From Sedimentibacter saalensis (GTDB lineage: Bacteria > Bacillota > Clostridia > Tissierellales > Sedimentibacteraceae), in contig NZ_VLKH01000001.1 in assembly GCF_007830175.1 (NCBI RefSeq), positions 310,001 through 374,000 of the forward strand: 64,000 bases of DNA. The letters run 5' to 3'. The notes beneath the pieces are model-generated. The model did no database searches. It saw nothing but the letters and a program-made list of their open reading frames with translations, and had not been told where the DNA came from. A program made the translations under genes and the position numbers. Shown piece after piece: positions 35,096 through 42,814 of this stretch; within the stretch, counting starts at the first letter, position 1; each line of letters opens with the position of its first letter.

Positions 35096-35779
35096 CTATT
35101 TGCTCTTGAAGTAATATCCTGTTCCTCTTTTTGTGATTATATACTTGTCTTCTTCAGTTTCAATTTTTTCTCTGAGTCTTCTTACGGTAACATCCACGGT
35201 TCTTAAGTCACCGAATTCATATCCCCAGACTTCCTTCAAAAGATGTTCCCTGTTGAAAACCCTGTCTGAATTTTGAAACAAATATTTTAAGAGATCAAAT
35301 TCTCTGTTTGTAAGATCAATAATTTGGTTGTCCTTGCTGACTTCGTACGTATTCATATCAATTGTAAGGTTTCCTACATTGATTATTTTGGACTTCATTT
35401 CTTCATTGACATTTGAAAGTTTAACACGTCTTAAGTTTGCTCTCACCCTTGCAACAAGTTCCTTGTTGCTGAATGGTTTTGTGATGTAGTCATCAGCTCC
35501 CAGCTCAAGTCCGGTTATCTTGTCATTTTCTTCTTCTTTTGCTGTAAGCATTATGACAGGCATAACATATTCCATCCTGATTTCCTTGAGAACCTCAAAT
35601 CCGTTTTTCTTGGGAAGCATTATGTCAAGTATTACAAGCTCCGGATTCAATTTATGAACCACTTTGAGAGCATCTTCGCCGTCATATGCTGTCTGTACTT
35701 CAAACCCTTCTTTTTGCAAGTTGTACTTAATTATTTCGGCTATGGGTCTTTCATCATCCACTACTAATATTTTAGGCAT
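35096..35779 (-). CDS. walR: Response regulator WalR (VicR/YycF)
   Basis: The 227-residue OmpR-family regulator has a receiver domain (VVDDERPIAEII, phosphoacceptor Asp in LVILDIMLPKKNGFEV, Lys in ADDYITKPFSNKELVARV) and a winged-helix DNA-binding domain (LTNREFDLLKYL, VDVTVRRLREKIE). The start MPKILVVDD follows GGAGGAATTT. It heads walR-walK-yycH-yycI. Its promoter region carries three 19-base tandem repeats, possibly an autoregulatory site. HtrA and YycJ, which often follow in Bacillus, are absent here. Confidence 0.96.
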   Translation of the reverse strand: MPKILVVDDERPIAEIIKYNLQKEGFEVQTAYDGEDALKVVHKLNPELVILDIMLPKKNGFEVLKEIRMEYVMPVIMLTAKEEENDKITGLELGADDYITKPFSNKELVARVRANLRRVKLSNVNEEMKSKIINVGNLTIDMNTYEVSKDNQIIDLTNREFDLLKYLFQNSDRVFNREHLLKEVWGYEFGDLRTVDVTVRRLREKIETEEDKYIITKRGTGYYFKSK

Positions 35780-35858
35780 AAATTCCTCCATGTGACAATT
35801 ATCATTAAACAACAGAAAAAATAGATTGTTGATGCTAAAATGGACAGCATTCTTTCAT

Positions 35859-35915
35859 TGTACTAATGCTTATCCAGTGTACCTATGTTTATCCATTGTT
35901 CAAATATTATACCAT
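35859..35915. repeat. Three tandem 19-base repeats at the walR promoter
   Basis: Units 35859-35877, 35878-35896 and 35897-35915 follow the pattern TGTNCNNATNNTTATNCCA. The first two agree at 15 of 19 positions; the third is more diverged and overlaps the walR -10. The known WalR box has half-sites TGTWAH eleven bases apart, so this is not a standard one. Confidence 0.7.
35906..35914 (-). promoter_or_regulatory. Extended -10 of walR
   Basis: The reverse strand reads TGGTATAAT, an extended -10, with no clear -35. Transcript start would be near 35899, giving a leader of about 120 bases that contains the repeats. Confidence 0.6.
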
Positions 35916-35977
35916 GTTTTTCAAAAATGAACACCATCTTTATTTATAAGCATAAATTAATTTAGGTGGTGAATATA

Positions 35978-37147
35978 ATGAAAAATCATATAGATTACAA
36001 TAAACTCTGTCCAATTATACAAGGGCAGCTAAATTCAAGCAATAACAACATTTTACCGGTTATAATAAGTTATAAGAGCGACAAAAAAATTAAAGAAGGA
36101 AAAATTTCTTCATTATCAAATAAATTAAACTACAATCTTCCCATAGTAAACGGATGCGCCTGCGACATGTGCATTCAATCAATCATTGAAATAACAGAAG
36201 ACCCGGACGTGGAATTCATAAGCTATGATTCAAAGGTATTCGCAGTAATGGATGTTGCAAGAAGCGTGGTGGGAGCGGATTTGATTACAAACACAAAGTA
36301 TACAGGCAAAAACATCACAGTTGCCATAATTGATACGGGAATTTCACCCCATGCGGACCTTGTTTACCCCACAAACCGCATAGTAGGATTCAAGGATTTT
36401 GTAAACAAGGAAACAAGAGCATACGATGACAACGGACACGGCACTCATTGTGCAGGAATACTTGCCGGAAACGGCTATTCGTCAAAGGGTAAGTACAAAG
36501 GAATTGCTCCGGAAGCAAATATTCTTTCAGTGAAAGTTCTTGATGAAAGCGGAAACGGAAACACATCAGACATTTTATCAACTGTCCAGTGGATAATCGA
36601 AAATAGGGAGGTTTATAAAACAAGAATAATCAATTTTTCCCTGGGAGCCATTGCTCAGTACAGGGAAAGGAGAGACCCATTGGTTAAAGCAGCAAACAGG
36701 GCTATAGACAACAACTTCATAGTTGTTGCAGCAGTAGGAAACAGCGGACCCATGAGAAACACCATACTGTCTCCTGCAACCAGCAGGTATGTAATTTCCG
36801 TAGGAGCACTTGATGACGGGCGCACAGTTGAAACAAATGATGATTCAATTGCGGAATTTTCAAGCAGGGGCCCAACTCTTGACAGGGTAAGGAAGCCTGA
36901 TCTCATAGCTCCCGGAGTAAACATCATGTCTCTTTCCAACAAAAACCTGACCAGTTATACTACATTGAGCGGAACAAGCATGTCCGCCCCAATGGTTTCA
37001 GGAGCTGCAGCACTTTTACTGAACGAAAACCCAAATTACACTCATTATGATATTAAGCGAAAGCTGTTGAATGCATGCACGAAAATAAAAGCCTCCTCCA
37101 TTGAACAAGGCGCAGGAATACTTGATATAAGCAGAATTTTTTTATAA
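35978..37147 (+). CDS. S8-family serine peptidase (cytoplasmic subtilase type)
   Basis: The 389-residue protein has the full subtilisin triad: VAIIDTGISPHADL (Asp), DNGHGTHCAGI (His), AAVGNSGP (oxyanion Asn) and SGTSMSAPMVSGAAAL (Ser). There is no signal peptide and only a short propeptide-like stretch, so it probably stays in the cytoplasm, like AprX/Isp-type subtilases. The start at ATG 35978 follows AGGTGG; GTG codons lie inside that ribosome site. It is divergent from walR, where HtrA-type proteases are often found in other Firmicutes. A decayed par operon ends in the opposite direction just beyond it. Confidence 0.93.
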   Translation: MKNHIDYNKLCPIIQGQLNSSNNNILPVIISYKSDKKIKEGKISSLSNKLNYNLPIVNGCACDMCIQSIIEITEDPDVEFISYDSKVFAVMDVARSVVGADLITNTKYTGKNITVAIIDTGISPHADLVYPTNRIVGFKDFVNKETRAYDDNGHGTHCAGILAGNGYSSKGKYKGIAPEANILSVKVLDESGNGNTSDILSTVQWIIENREVYKTRIINFSLGAIAQYRERRDPLVKAANRAIDNNFIVVAAVGNSGPMRNTILSPATSRYVISVGALDDGRTVETNDDSIAEFSSRGPTLDRVRKPDLIAPGVNIMSLSNKNLTSYTTLSGTSMSAPMVSGAAALLLNENPNYTHYDIKRKLLNACTKIKASSIEQGAGILDISRIFL

Positions 37148-37178
37148 AAAAGATACAGTTCATTTCTATCAATAAATC

Positions 37179-37340
37179 TTAAATATAAAAATTGTACGGG
37201 CGGATCTTGTATCCGCCCGCATGTGAATAATAAAAGGTGCTTAAACAATTACCATCATCATTATTTATATCAGGCTTGCCAATTATATCGCTAATCAGAT
37301 CGTGACCTTTTAATTTCTTATTTAAATTTAATTTACTCAT
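37179..37340 (-). pseudogene. Truncated gene after parA, possibly parB
   Basis: The ATG at 37340 overlaps the parA stop in ATGAGTAA, the usual coupling of parA and parB. The reading frame starts MSKLNLNKKLKGHDLISDII, which could be a ParB N-terminus. After about 33 codons the frame runs into a core A half-repeat (GGGCGGAT/ATCCGCCC, 37198-37218) and ends after 53 codons. The true gene was evidently cut at the repeat. The identity as ParB rests on position more than on sequence. Confidence 0.45.
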
Positions 37341-38115
37341 TACATAACACTTCCTTTGCTAACAATTCATATGATTTAGCAACTTCACTGTTTGGATGAT
37401 ATGCAAATATGCTTAGTCCTTGTGATGGTGCTTCAGCAATTTTTGTTGACACCGTAATAGTATTTTTGAACACTTTAATATATTCCCCATAAGTATCATT
37501 AATTGCTTCAAAAACTTCTTTACTCAAGTTTGTCCGCTTATCGTACATTGTTAATAGTATGCCTTCAATTTCTAGATCCGGATTGATTTGTGCCTTAACT
37601 CCTTTAACAGTTTCTAAAAGTTGTTCCATTCCACGCATTGATAAATATTGAGCTTGCACTGGTATAATTACACTGTCTGAAGCTACTAAAGCATTTATAG
37701 TAAGATTTCCTAATGATGGCAGACAGTCAATTATTATGTAATCAAACATTGGCTTAAATTCCTTGACAATATTCTTAAGTATATTTTCTCGGTTTATAGT
37801 ATTTAGCATTTTTACTTCAATACTAGATAAACCTATATCTGCAGGCAATAAATATACACCTTCTGCATTTATAAGATACTTGCTTTTTTCAATACTATAA
37901 TTATAGTCCTTAATTCTATTTTCAATTAAATTTGTAATAGTATTATACAGTTCATCAGGCTCAAATCCTAATGACATTGTCAAATTGGCTTGCCCATCCA
38001 AATCAATGAGCAACACCTTCTTGTTAAGTTTTGACAGACTTATTCCTAAACTAATTGCTGTTGTAGTTTTACCAACTCCACCTTTTTGATTTGCTATTGC
38101 TATTACTTTACACAT
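37333..38115 (-). CDS. ParA/Soj-family ATPase (orphan)
   Basis: This 260-residue protein has the deviant Walker A QKGGVGKTTTAISLG, LIDLDGQANLTMSLG, and DYIIIDCLPSLGNLTINAL, all typical of ParA/Soj partition ATPases. It normally works with a DNA-binding ParB to position plasmid or chromosome DNA; here the partner is truncated. AAGGAGGGTATA precedes the ATG. No parS-like site (TGTTTCACGTGAAACA) is seen nearby. It is more likely left over from a plasmid or integrated element than the chromosomal Soj, given the accessory surroundings. Confidence 0.9.
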   Translation of the reverse strand: MCKVIAIANQKGGVGKTTTAISLGISLSKLNKKVLLIDLDGQANLTMSLGFEPDELYNTITNLIENRIKDYNYSIEKSKYLINAEGVYLLPADIGLSSIEVKMLNTINRENILKNIVKEFKPMFDYIIIDCLPSLGNLTINALVASDSVIIPVQAQYLSMRGMEQLLETVKGVKAQINPDLEIEGILLTMYDKRTNLSKEVFEAINDTYGEYIKVFKNTITVSTKIAEAPSQGLSIFAYHPNSEVAKSYELLAKEVLCNE

Positions 38116-38139
38116 ATACCCTCCTTATTTTTGGAAACA

Positions 38140-38171
38140 AAAAAATAATTGCATTAAATGCAACTATTTTT
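38140..38171 (-). terminator. Terminator hairpin upstream of parA
   Basis: On the reverse strand TTGCAT pairs with ATGCAA, extended by A and T tracts and followed by TTTTTTTG, ending 24 bases before the parA ATG. It would stop transcripts from the immunity-gene side or act as an attenuator of parA. Confidence 0.6.
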
Positions 38172-38556
38172 CTTATTTTTCAACATTCTTTTATTTTGTC
38201 TTACTGTATACGGCACTCAATAACAAGCATCATTGGACCAATTTTGTAAACCATACAGAAACAGCCTTTATTATATACGGTCAAACCCTCGTTTTTTACA
38301 TCAGAATAGCATCTTTAAAATAATGTACGTTAAGACGAGTGCAGTTTTGGGCGCACTCATCGGTTAACAGCGGTCGGCATTGCCGACCGCTAAGAAATTT
38401 GAACCTGCAACAACTTTTCTTTAGGTGGCTGAACATTTAACAGGGTACACCTTTAGGTTAGCTGTAATTACTGTAAAATAGAAGATACAAGCTTTTCAAG
38501 GTATTTGTCACGGATATTTTACTTCACAATAATTAGGTTTTGTGTAATACGGCAGT
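38172..38556. other. Gap with a perfect palindrome and coding remnant
   Basis: An 11-bp palindrome, AGCGGTCGGCA/TGCCGACCGCT around one base, lies at 38369-38391. On the reverse strand a 20-codon open stretch (38390-38452) ends in LNVQPPKEKLLQVQIS with its stop inside the palindrome. It looks like the end of a lost gene, possibly from a mobile element, but I cannot name it. Similar strings GGACCAATTTTGTAAAC at 38234-38250 and at the end of the immunity gene (inverted) may be a small duplication. Confidence 0.35.
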
Positions 38557-39012
38557 TTACAAAAACAATTGGTCCTGGTACGGTGCTCCATTAAGAATGA
38601 TATTTATGTCATTTTCAGCCTTTTTCTTATAATTCTCCCCTATTGCTTCAAAAAGCTGAAGTTCTTTATCAAATATCAAACGTCTAGGATCCTTACCTTT
38701 TATTCTGTGTTTTAACTCATAGCTTAATGCCATATTAAAAACTTGGTCATTAAATATCCAATAAGATAATTCAAAAAAATCCTTTGTTATCTTATGCATA
38801 CTCACTTCTCCTCGTTCTGTATAACAATAATGATACCCATTTTCATCAGAGTAGCAATACGCCCCTTCTTTGTTTTGTGGCGTTCCAGTAGAAAAGCTAA
38901 TATCAAGTGGTTTATAGATACCATCTGATACGGCTAAAGGCTTAAGCCTTCCATACGTTGCATTCAACTTTTTATCAAGCTCAATTGTGGTATACAGATT
39001 GTCTAAATCCAT
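38557..39012 (-). CDS. Imm63-like immunity protein
   Basis: The 151-residue acidic, soluble protein contains GAYCYSDENGYHYCYTERGE near residues 50-69, then ITKDFFELSYWIFNDQVFNMALSYELKHRIKGKDPRRLIFDKELQLF. This order closely matches, as I recall it, the Imm63 family of immunity proteins from polymorphic toxin systems. Such proteins bind and neutralise a secreted toxin domain. No toxin gene is next to it, so it is an orphan, perhaps protecting against toxins of neighbours. GGGGGTTATAAT precedes the ATG. Confidence 0.72.
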   Translation of the reverse strand: MDLDNLYTTIELDKKLNATYGRLKPLAVSDGIYKPLDISFSTGTPQNKEGAYCYSDENGYHYCYTERGEVSMHKITKDFFELSYWIFNDQVFNMALSYELKHRIKGKDPRRLIFDKELQLFEAIGENYKKKAENDINIILNGAPYQDQLFL

Positions 39013-39187
39013 ATTATAACCCCCATATTATTTTATAATAACATTTTCTTTTTTATCAATTCAACAATCTCGTCCCCTTGTCACTACGGGACTTTATAAA
39101 GAAAGACTGCTACGGATAATGAAAAGCCATCCTTTTTATTATCTTATTAGCCTTTGATTTTTCTGACTTTCTATGATTTTAAAACCA

Positions 39188-39403
39188 TTAATAATAGTAA
39201 ATTTGCCCCTGAGAAAACATATCCAAATACTCTCCATATTCTCTAACATCTTTAATCTTCTCTTCAAAATTCTCAGGTTTTTTTGAAATTGCAATATCTC
39301 GGAATATATTACTAAATAATTGTCCCTTTGAGTATGACGCCCATATAAAAATCAATCCTAGACAGAAATTGAGAGTCAATATTACTATTTTCATTGTAGT
39401 CAT
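39188..39403 (-). CDS. Small membrane-anchored protein of unknown function
   Basis: The 71-residue protein has one N-terminal hydrophobic stretch (IVILTLNFCLGLIFIWASY) and a charged tail ending in Tyr residues. GGAGGTAA precedes the ATG. I do not recognise it. It lies in the accessory island among other small exported or membrane proteins; the upstream 355 bases contain only gene debris. Confidence 0.55.
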   Translation of the reverse strand: MTTMKIVILTLNFCLGLIFIWASYSKGQLFSNIFRDIAISKKPENFEEKIKDVREYGEYLDMFSQGQIYYY

Positions 39404-39758
39404 TCATTTACCTCCAGTCTATTAATTATCGTTTATGGGGTTTTGGTTTTCTCTTATCAGGGTCAAATATATCCGATTCAAGTACTTTTAACGTTGTTTG
39501 TTTTTATGTGATGCTATTTCTTCGAACAGTGCAGCCATTTGTGACTATATTGTGGTTTCTGCTGAAATTATTACCACAACTTCACTGCAAGATTTAATTT
39601 TTGCAGCCAACAGCCTACGGTCTAAACCGTTGGCGTCTGTTGTCGAAAAATTTATTCTGATTAATATATTATAAATATAACATAAGTAATTCACTACATA
39701 AAAGTAATTATAGGAACATTTTTATATCATTAAGACATTTTTATTATTAAAACTACTA
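39404..39758. pseudogene. Gene debris, including a decayed copy of the 41729 gene
   Basis: At about 39660-39755 the reverse strand matches the middle of the gene at 41729-41971 (the part encoding NDIKMFLYLLLCSEFFMLYL) with a one-base deletion and substitutions. A second fragment, ending at 39426, reads LKVLESDIFDPDKRKPKPHKR before a stop and looks like the end of another gene. Neither has a usable start. A hairpin ACGGTCTAAACCGT lies at 39616-39629. Confidence 0.55.
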
Positions 39759-40244
39759 TCATTTTAAAGAATTATAATATGGTTCAAATAAATCATTGAT
39801 TGAATTTAATTCTTCATAAACTGTTTTGATTTTATCTTCAGTTAATTCTATTTCGCTATTACTCAGTTTAATGGATTCAATAAGTAAGTTTTGAGAATTT
39901 TGAATTATTTTTGCTGCTGCATTACTAATATCTCTTCCTTCATCATATGTTTTATCCACATTTAATAAACCTTTTTTGTAACATTCACTCATGTTTCTTG
40001 ACAATGAAATTAAATTTTCCATCAATATTCCCATATTATATTGAATATTGCTATAATCCTTGATGTTAGGTGTTTCAATGAAATTTTCTAATAATTCTAT
40101 TAATTCTTTATTGCCGTTTTGAAAGCTAGAAATATCATTTTCGTAATCTCTATATATTCTTTTGTTTTGGTCTTCTATAATACTCCAAGCGATTAAAAAT
40201 ATTGTAATTATTAAAAATACTGCAATTAACCTTTTTTTGTTCAT
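39759..40244 (-). CDS. Exported or anchored helical protein of unknown function
   Basis: The 161-residue protein has an N-terminal hydrophobic segment (LIAVFLIITIFLIAWSI) that acts as a signal or anchor, then a mainly helical, polar body with heptad-like Leu/Ile patterns. No Cys follows the segment, so not a lipoprotein. AAAGGTGG precedes the ATG. Family not recognised. Its AT-rich coding sequence and neighbours suggest acquired DNA. Confidence 0.6.
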   Translation of the reverse strand: MNKKRLIAVFLIITIFLIAWSIIEDQNKRIYRDYENDISSFQNGNKELIELLENFIETPNIKDYSNIQYNMGILMENLISLSRNMSECYKKGLLNVDKTYDEGRDISNAAAKIIQNSQNLLIESIKLSNSEIELTEDKIKTVYEELNSINDLFEPYYNSLK

Positions 40245-40440
40245 TCAGAAAGCCCACCTTTTAATCAATTATAATATTTTACAGTAATATAAAAACTAAT
40301 ACACACTTATTTTTAATTAGAAGTATTTTGTAAGATATTACTTGTATTTCGTTATAGTCCAATGTTAATGTCATGAGCATAGCAAGACATTGGTCTACAA
40401 GCCAGTGTCCGTCTTCTATCCCTATGTCATTATAATCTTA

Positions 40441-40941
40441 TTATTTTGAAAAATTTATTTCTCCTATTCTGAAGCTAGTACCATTCTGTTGAAATAACTT
40501 ATTCTTGTCACCATCTATTTCTACTCTCCAAGTAGTTGTGTATTCATCCGAATTATCAACTTCATACTTTTTTATTAATTTTTCAATATTTTCATCAAAC
40601 ATCCAAATTTCATTCTTGCCTTCAGACGGATCTATCTGGTTTACCAATATTCCTATATTATTTTTATCTTTTACAACTCCAGAATAATAATATCCATAAG
40701 GTAACTTTACCTTATCTTTATGTGATAAGCTATAACCGTCACCATCTTTAGCATATATGTATACTTGATCTTTAGGATTATACCCTTGCCCTTTTTCCAA
40801 ATTAAATACTACATTTCCGTTTGGCAGCTCTATAAAGTCAATATTATAAGGGTAAACACTCTTAACTTCATTACTTCTAAGTACAACACCCTTATTATCA
40901 ATCATTTCGACAATAACATCAATGCCACCCTTTTTTTCCAT
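40441..40941 (-). CDS. C-terminal part of a frameshifted exported protein
   Basis: This 166-residue frame is the continuation of the gene at 40977-41624. Its frame is open further upstream, reading NIVIIKASDENVKRL before the annotated Met, and would join the first part after one added A in the AAAA run at 40991-40994. The sequence is rich in beta strands with a repeated pattern (GNVVFNLEKG, YIYAKDGDGY, WMFDENIEKL) that could be a beta-propeller. No ribosome site precedes the Met. Either a real disruption or a sequencing error. Confidence 0.5.
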   Translation of the reverse strand: MEKKGGIDVIVEMIDNKGVVLRSNEVKSVYPYNIDFIELPNGNVVFNLEKGQGYNPKDQVYIYAKDGDGYSLSHKDKVKLPYGYYYSGVVKDKNNIGILVNQIDPSEGKNEIWMFDENIEKLIKKYEVDNSDEYTTTWRVEIDGDKNKLFQQNGTSFRIGEINFSK

Positions 40942-40976
40942 AAGTCTTTTAACATTTTCATCACTTGCTTTTATAA

Positions 40977-41624
40977 TTACAATATTTCCATTTTATAAGA
41001 TTCAAAAAAAATGTATGAGCCTTCATACTTTTTCAAGTCAAAATTATTTTTGTCTATTTCATGCATTGTTCTAATATTAGTAGTGTTTTCCATGTAGAGT
41101 CTACGCCTCTCATGCTCTGAATTACATTCAGCATATATCTTATCACCTACCTCAAAAAAGTTGCTAATTTCGTATTTAATCCTTACAGCCTGCTCTATCT
41201 CCATATCTGTATTAAATCTTATAAGATAACTGCTTGGCATCTCATCACCATAAGGAATTTCTCCATATGCCCCCATATACATTTTCTTATCTTTATTAGA
41301 ATAGTATAGTGCCGTTACTTCAGCGTATTCTTTCGGAATTTCTTTTAACAAATCTATCCTGTTATTTTTAATGTTTACTCTGTATATAAAGTTTCTTCTA
41401 TCTGTAGAAAGGTATGAGGCTTCAGTATAATACCGCATATTATATACCTTATCGTTTTCATCAAGCTGCACAGAATCTATGGCATCAAAATAAGGTATTT
41501 CTTCCACTAGATCAACCTCATTTAAAGTATTTATATGTATTATATCTTTATCACCATTCAAATTTACTACGATTAATGATATCAATAACACTATGGTTAA
41601 ACTAATAAATAACTTTTTTACCAT
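40977..41624 (-). CDS. N-terminal part of a frameshifted exported protein
   Basis: The 215-residue frame starts with a hydrophobic segment (LFISLTIVLLISLIVVNL), so the product is anchored or secreted. The body has short beta-like repeats (NFIYRVNIKNNRIDLLKEI, SYLIRFNTDMEIEQAVRI), suggesting a propeller-like fold. It ends ESYKMEIL at a premature stop; adding one A restores a frame through the 40441 segment, for about 390 residues in all. AAAGGACAAATGAC precedes the ATG. Function unknown. Confidence 0.6.
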   Translation of the reverse strand: MVKKLFISLTIVLLISLIVVNLNGDKDIIHINTLNEVDLVEEIPYFDAIDSVQLDENDKVYNMRYYTEASYLSTDRRNFIYRVNIKNNRIDLLKEIPKEYAEVTALYYSNKDKKMYMGAYGEIPYGDEMPSSYLIRFNTDMEIEQAVRIKYEISNFFEVGDKIYAECNSEHERRRLYMENTTNIRTMHEIDKNNFDLKKYEGSYIFFESYKMEIL

Positions 41625-41728
41625 GTCATTTGTCCTTTCAACTAATTTTCAGGAATTTGAAAGTTAGCATGTTATCAATTTTCATTTATGTATGATGCTC
41701 AATTTTGTCATTTTCGCAAACTAAAATG

Positions 41729-41971
41729 TTATTTCTTACTAGTCTTAATTTTTCTTATATGAAGAATTGTTAGAATCAGCAATACAGTATTTATTCCTGC
41801 TACTGCTGGTGAACAGTCAACGTTTTCATAAAACATCTGTCTTCCTGATAAATATAGCATAAAAAATTCACTGCATAAAAGTAAGTAAAGGAACATTTTT
41901 ATATCATTAAAGGCATTTTTATTTTCTTCTTTATTCTTTCTTTCAATTTTTTTATTGCTTTCATTGTTCAT
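41729..41971 (-). CDS. Small two-segment membrane protein
   Basis: The 80-residue protein has a charged N-terminus, then two hydrophobic segments (MFLYLLLCSEFFMLYL and AVAGINTVLLILTILHI) and a Lys-rich tail. AGGATAATGAGAG precedes the ATG. Family unknown. A decayed second copy of its middle part lies at 39660-39755, so a duplication once existed in the island. It could be a small immunity or toxin-related membrane protein, but nothing proves this. Confidence 0.55.
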   Translation of the reverse strand: MNNESNKKIERKNKEENKNAFNDIKMFLYLLLCSEFFMLYLSGRQMFYENVDCSPAVAGINTVLLILTILHIRKIKTSKK

Positions 41972-42033
41972 CTCTCATTATCCTTTACTAATATTATTTT
42001 TATTTATGATATTAGTTCCGTCTCAAAGCACGA

Positions 42034-42519
42034 TTAATATTTCAACCCAATTGATTCAATAAAATCTTTTTGCTGAGAACGACCATTTCCTTCTCTAAAA
42101 GGATGAAGTGCATTTATTTCGCTCATATAAAAAGAAAGACCATCATATATAGCATCGTTACCTGCATTAATAAGATAGTTTTCTTCTTTAAGTTTATTAA
42201 AGACATAATCCGCATAGCTCTCGATATTTTCATAATAGCAAAAAACACTGCCCTTAGATATGTTAACATTTCTAATTTGTCCGGCCCACTCATATATATC
42301 TTTGAAAATATTGTAGTGTATATCCTTTAAATGTTTGAAATCCAATTTTCCTTTTAGTGGTTCATTTTCAATTTCCATTATTCTTAATGAACTTATTTCT
42401 CTTTCAGCAATGCCTAAATCATGTTCATTTGTTATATTTAATTTATTTTTTAGAACAGAAGAATTGGGATAACAATACTTTAAATCGTTATCAAAGCTGT
42501 ATGAATAATCAGTATTCAT
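42034..42519 (-). CDS. Fic/DOC-family protein, apparently C-terminally truncated
   Basis: This 161-residue protein carries the Fic motif HPFREGNGRSQ (catalytic His139) and the upstream substrate-loop region GSVFCYYENIESY. Fic enzymes usually transfer AMP to Tyr, Thr or Ser of target proteins such as DNA gyrase. The family normally continues 30-50 residues past the motif; here the frame stops at QQKDFIESIGLKY, so the final helices are missing. It follows the antitoxin gene by three bases in a coupled operon. Whether the shortened protein is still active is uncertain. Confidence 0.85.
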   Translation of the reverse strand: MNTDYSYSFDNDLKYCYPNSSVLKNKLNITNEHDLGIAEREISSLRIMEIENEPLKGKLDFKHLKDIHYNIFKDIYEWAGQIRNVNISKGSVFCYYENIESYADYVFNKLKEENYLINAGNDAIYDGLSFYMSEINALHPFREGNGRSQQKDFIESIGLKY

Positions 42520-42522
42520 AGT

Positions 42523-42699
42523 CTACACTCTTTTCACAGTATGTTTTTCCACAAGTTTTTTTACAGTATCATTAATTGTGGTTTTTCCAGTTAAACAATC
42601 TCTCATTCTTATTTTATCGTTGTTGGTTAATGGCATTCCTTCAATTGATAGATTTGCATTAACATTTCGTATTATTTTTTCTATTCTTTTATCATCCAT
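42523..42699 (-). CDS. VbhA-like antitoxin of the Fic protein
   Basis: The 58-residue protein starts at MDDKRIEKI, after GGAGGGATTATT, rather than at the longer frame's ATG at 42741. It contains the helix NVNANLSIEGMPLT and the segment RDCLTGKTTINDTVKKLVEKH, typical of small antitoxins that block Fic enzymes with a helix bearing (S/T)xxxE(G/N). Here the Glu-Gly is present, but the position four before Glu is Asn rather than Ser or Thr, which may weaken the inhibition or reflect co-evolution with the truncated toxin. Confidence 0.75.
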   Translation of the reverse strand: MDDKRIEKIIRNVNANLSIEGMPLTNNDKIRMRDCLTGKTTINDTVKKLVEKHTVKRV

Positions 42700-42814
42700 A
42701 ATAATCCCTCCAACCATACATATTTTATCATATTTAGGCAATTTTATCTACAAAAACCTTAACTCTTTACTTATATTCTAAGGCTGAATTCTCCACTTGC
42801 TTAAAGCTTAATTT

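Noticed and set aside
37333-38115. Chromosome origin region marked by Soj/Spo0J
   Set aside because: No intact parB, no parS site, no dnaA, gidA or rnpA nearby; the ParA is better explained as an element remnant.
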